Positions 61,222 to 64,000 of a DNA stretch of 64,000 nt are shown one piece after another. The stretch lies in assembly GCA_016718825.1 (NCBI GenBank), contig JADKCL010000040.1, positions 5,142-69,141 of the forward strand, in the 5' to 3' direction. This DNA is from Bacteroidota bacterium (GTDB lineage Bacteria; Bacteroidota; Bacteroidia; J057; JADKCL01). Under the pieces are notes generated by a model, which saw only the letters and a program-made list of their open reading frames with translations, had not been told where the DNA came from and did no database searches. The translations under genes and the position numbers were made by a program. How positions within the stretch are numbered: the stretch's first letter is position 1; each line of letters begins with the position of its first letter.

Positions 61222-62310
61222 ATGGCAAAGACAAAAACACCAGCGGAAAGCAGCAAAAGCAACGGCAAGAAGCCCGTTGCACCACCTGTTGCGAAGACAT
61301 CGGCCAAGGCCGAAACGGTAGCCAAGGCTTCGCCCAAGGCCGCGCCGATCGCCAAGGCGACGACGAAGCCGGTTGCGGCAGCAAAGCCCCTGACCCCGCC
61401 CGCTCCAAGCAACGGAAAGGAAACAAAAGCCGCTACCGCCCCGCCGAAGAATGTGCGCTTGAACGTCCAAAAGACCTACAAGCTCTACATCGGCGGCGCC
61501 TTTCCCCGCACCGAATCCGGACGCTACATCGGCTTCAAAAATGCCGCTGGCGAACTCATCGCCAACTATTGCCGTGGCTCCCGCAAAGACTTCCGCAATG
61601 CCGTGGTCGTTGCCCGTAATGCCTTTAACGGCTGGGCCAACCGCGCCCATTTCAACCGCGGGCAGATCCTCTACCGCATCGCGGAGATGATGGAAGGCCG
61701 CCGTGCCCAGTTCACCGCCGAACTCGTGGACCAAGGTTTGACCTTCGATGCTGCCGAAAACGAAGTTTCCGCAGCCATCGACCGCATGGTCTACTACGCA
61801 GGATGGTGCGACAAGTACCAACAGATTTTCAGTTCGGTGAATGCCGTCTCGTCCAGTCATTTTGACTTCTCGATGCAGGAAGCAATGGGTGTGATTTCGG
61901 TGTTTGCGCCGAAGGAACATGGTTTGCTCGGGCTCGTTTCTGTCGTCGCGCCGCTCATTGCAGGAGGCAACACGGTGATCGTTTTGGCTTCCGAGCTGTA
62001 TCCGCTCACCGCGATCACATTCGCGGAGGTGATCAACAGCAGCGACGTCCCAGGCGGGGTCGTCAACATCCTCACGGGCCTCCAATCCGAACTGAAAGAC
62101 CATTTCTCGACCCACATGGATGTCAATGGAATGGTCTATGCCGGTAAAGACAGCGCATTGATCGCTACCCTTCAGAAAAATGCGACCAACAACGTCAAGC
62201 GCATCCTCGTGAACAAAACTGAGGATTGGTTTGCCGATACCGCTCAAAGTCCTTACTTGATTGCTGAAGCGCAGGAGGTGAAGACGACTTGGCACCCGGT
62301 GGGAGTTTGA
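61222..62310 (+). CDS. Half-length aldehyde dehydrogenase family protein with Lys/Ala/Pro-rich N-terminus
   Basis: A 362-residue protein. Residues 1-85 are low-complexity and basic (KTPAESSKSNGKKPVAPPVA, SPKAAPIAKATTKPVAAAKP), like a disordered histone-H1-type tail. Residues about 90-340 are the NAD-binding half of an aldehyde dehydrogenase (YKLYIGGAFPRTESGRYIGF, VISVFAPKEHGLLGLVSVVA, GGNTVIVLASELYPLTAITF, PGGVVNILTG). It ends in VKTTWHPVGV and lacks the catalytic Cys half entirely. It lacks sense of truncation: the end is clean and short second paralogues of this kind occur beside deoC and ALDH in other Bacteroidota, so it may be a regulatory or structural subunit. Confidence 0.8.
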   Translation: MAKTKTPAESSKSNGKKPVAPPVAKTSAKAETVAKASPKAAPIAKATTKPVAAAKPLTPPAPSNGKETKAATAPPKNVRLNVQKTYKLYIGGAFPRTESGRYIGFKNAAGELIANYCRGSRKDFRNAVVVARNAFNGWANRAHFNRGQILYRIAEMMEGRRAQFTAELVDQGLTFDAAENEVSAAIDRMVYYAGWCDKYQQIFSSVNAVSSSHFDFSMQEAMGVISVFAPKEHGLLGLVSVVAPLIAGGNTVIVLASELYPLTAITFAEVINSSDVPGGVVNILTGLQSELKDHFSTHMDVNGMVYAGKDSALIATLQKNATNNVKRILVNKTEDWFADTAQSPYLIAEAQEVKTTWHPVGV

Positions 62311-62508
62311 GTTTGAGTGGGAGTGGGAGTGGGAGGATGAGCGCGAACGGATTGCATGGGATTCGGCATTTAGTCTAAGAAGGATGCGGGAAGGGTGCTT
62401 AGCAAATGGTGCTACTTTGAGAGGCATGCATCTCCTGAAATGCCCTTTCAATGCAGCTTTTCTATCTAAGGTATAAGTGCCCAGAAGAATACCCGATTCC
62501 AAGCCATT
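62311..62508. other. Short intergenic stretch with GTTTGAG/GGAGTG simple repeats
   Basis: Just after the ALDH stop there are about five tandem GTTTGAG/TGGGAG hexamer-like copies (62308-62334), and then about 170 bases with no supported gene, up to the convergent HTH gene end. Confidence 0.5.
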
Positions 62509-62872
62509 CTATTCTCCAACCTTGGCCTTCAGCCGTTCCACTTCCTTTTCGAGTAGGGCCACGTATTTGTCATTATAGTTGGATGGCTGACCATGATAGT
62601 GGTTCACTTGTTCTGCTGCAACGGCTTGTACCATCTCATTGTTGCTGATATTGAACACAGTAGAGGATCAAAATTCAATATCTTGGCAACGTCACCATCA
62701 AGAATTTCAGCAATACGATACAATTTTGAGAGTGTGAGGTCGGTTTCTCCACATCCATTTTGGAATATCCCGACAAACTGAGATTCAATTCAGCCGCCAT
62801 TGACTCACGGGTGATTTCCTTGAGTTCGCGAAGCCTCCTAATCGTTGCAGATACATCCAAAGTGGTACGCAT
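62509..62872 (-). CDS. XRE-type helix-turn-helix protein with C-terminal coiled coil (two frame breaks)
   Basis: Small regulator of about 120 residues after repair. The HTH is MRTTLDVSATIRRLRELKEI with ESMAAELNLSLSGYSKM. The frame slips near 62757, giving GETDLTLSKLYRIAEILDGD and VAKILNF, and again near 62655-62670, giving NNEMVQAVAAEQVNHYHGQP and then the Leu-rich helix YVALLEKEVERLKAKVG, likely a short dimerising coiled coil. This layout is common in stand-alone XRE regulators of Bacteroidota. No partner toxin is next to it. It is divergent from the LamG gene and could regulate it or itself. Confidence 0.65.
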
Positions 62873-63026
62873 TGCCCAAAGGTAGCAAAATAATTCTGGA
62901 AGTAGCAAGAAGGGAGTTGTAATTGCAGTCTTTCTTGGGGTGCGACCCTAACTTTATAAGGTAGCAGTACTGAACAAAGTGCTGAATGACTTCAATCTGC
63001 ACGAACGTTTAGGTTATCGGGTCACA

Positions 63027-64000
63027 ATGAACACAAAACGAATATTCTTAATCTTTCTGGCGACATTTGGTTTTGTCAAATTGACCTGCGCCCAAGTCCC
63101 ATCCTACGTACCTACAAACGGTCTCGTAGGATGGTGGTCTCAATGGCAATGCCAACGATGAAAGCGGGAATGGGAACAATGGAACTGTGAATGGGGCGAC
63201 GCTGACTGCGGATCGGTTTGGGAATCCAGGGAAGGCGTATGATTTTGACGGCGTGGATGATTTTATTGACATTCCAAACAGCACAACTCTTGAATTTCCG
63301 AATAGCAACCAGTCTTTTTCATTTTGGATTCAAATACCTGTAATTCCTAGTCCTTCAGGCAATGATATGGCAGTCCTTAGCAAGATCAATCCAAACTTGG
63401 GAGGTGATCCTTCCGGGAATTCCAGTCAAGGATTTGATATTGTTTTCGGTCAACAACCAAATCAATTCCTAGGGTAAAAGGATAAAAGCGGCCTCAACCT
63501 CCCTTGGGCATTTCTTACGATATCTTCAGCAAGTATTGGTGTCACAAGGTGGGCGCATATCGTACTTACAGCGGATAAGGCCAACTCTCTTCTAACGGGG
63601 TATTTGGATGGGGTCAATTTCACAACGAGTGCAATTGATCCAAATACATTTGTGGGTCAGAATCAACTATCTATTCGTATTGGATGGGGCCATTGGGTCA
63701 GTTTTTCGGTACCAAACAATTACTTCCTAGGCCAACTCGACGATATCGGCATCTGGAACCGTGCACTGACACCCTGCGAGGTCCGCGCTCTCTACCTCTC
63801 CTCCACCCAACCCTATGCCTCCGCCGATACCCTAAACAATTGCGGCAGCTACACGTGGCCAGTAACAGGACAGACCTACACCCAATCCGGCATCTACACC
63901 GACACCCTGCAATCCGTGCAAGGCTGCGACAGCATCGTGGGCCTCGATCTCACCATCCTGCAGCCCAGTGCGGTCACGCTCACTGAATCCGCTTGCGGCA
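63027..64000 (+). CDS. Secreted LamG-domain protein with CDS-repeats, partial at window edge; frame break and nonsense codon
   Basis: Signal peptide MNTKRIFLIFLATFGFVKLT (cut near CAQ), then GLVGWW and a frame break near 63135, after which the LamG text continues: NGNANDESGNG, AYDFDGVDDFIDIPNSTTLE, SFSFWIQIPV. A TAA at 63475-63477 interrupts the frame, but the domain carries on in the same frame (LTGYLDGVNFTTSAI, GQLDDIGIWNRALTPCEVRA), so it may be a point error. From about 63830 come the same Cys-Asp-Ser repeats as in the gene at 1923 (GQTYTQSGIYTDTLQSVQGC). The gene runs off the window, and a T9SS sorting domain is expected beyond. LamG folds bind sugars or proteins. Confidence 0.7.

Noticed and set aside
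60967..62502. 511-codon minus-strand frame
   Set aside because: It spans the antisense of the TOPRIM and ALDH genes; its low-complexity Ser/His text mirrors the Lys/Ala/Pro tail of the ALDH-like protein.

Overview
The window looks like a chromosome piece of a Bacteroidota bacterium, probably a Saprospiria- or Cytophagia-like lineage; the class is only a guess. The evidence is the large number of secreted proteins ending in type IX secretion system (T9SS) sorting domains, a CHU_C-type adhesin next to a PorP/SprF protein and an OmpA-family partner, a mitochondrial-type aconitase, and promoter candidates of the TTTG/TAnnTTTG kind. No rRNA, tRNA, CRISPR array, transposase or phage gene was seen.

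Layout. 0.3-18 kb: an acyltransferase-3 membrane protein, several T9SS cargo proteins (beta-propeller, PKD-like, RCC1-repeat), two tandem YdeI-family genes plus a decayed third copy, a damaged histidine kinase with its single-domain response regulator, lipoproteins and a SUKH protein. 18-22.5 kb: a lipoprotein, the aconitase gene and two clusters of short palindromic repeats. 22.5-33.8 kb: a three-gene operon (18-PKD type B adhesin, PorP/SprF, OmpA/TPR/PD40 protein) joined by ATGA-type overlaps or very short spacing. 34-41.5 kb: a P-domain protein and a roughly 1,660-residue fibronectin-III-like repeat protein facing each other across a strong bidirectional terminator. 41.7-56.5 kb: small soluble enzymes and conserved domains (EEP phosphodiesterase, FkbM methyltransferase, TfoX-N, DUF4259, superoxide dismutase, NADAR, a Baeyer-Villiger-type monooxygenase), interleaved with two secreted CotH-kinase proteins and another T9SS propeller. 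56.7-62.4 kb: a broken HigB/HigA-like toxin-antitoxin pair, then deoC, aldehyde dehydrogenase, PD-(D/E)XK nuclease, TOPRIM-like protein and a second (half-length) aldehyde dehydrogenase, all in one direction with almost no spacing. The window ends in a helix-turn-helix gene and a LamG protein that runs off the edge.

How the genes work together. At least eleven proteins are built for export through T9SS, and the 22.5-33.8 kb operon carries its own outer-membrane PorP/SprF partner, so much of the region makes surface or secreted material. The deoC/aldehyde dehydrogenase set breaks down deoxyribose 5-phosphate and oxidises the acetaldehyde released. The nuclease/TOPRIM pair inside that operon is the best candidate for an uncharacterised system, probably DNA-processing or defence.

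Reading caution. At least 25 single-base frame breaks hit otherwise well-preserved genes, including housekeeping ones, often at short homopolymers. They are better explained by sequence error than by mass decay, so reconstructed genes are given below with the break positions. A few genes (kinase at 14.2 kb, toxin remnant at 56.8 kb, YdeI remnant at 1.7 kb) look truly degenerate.
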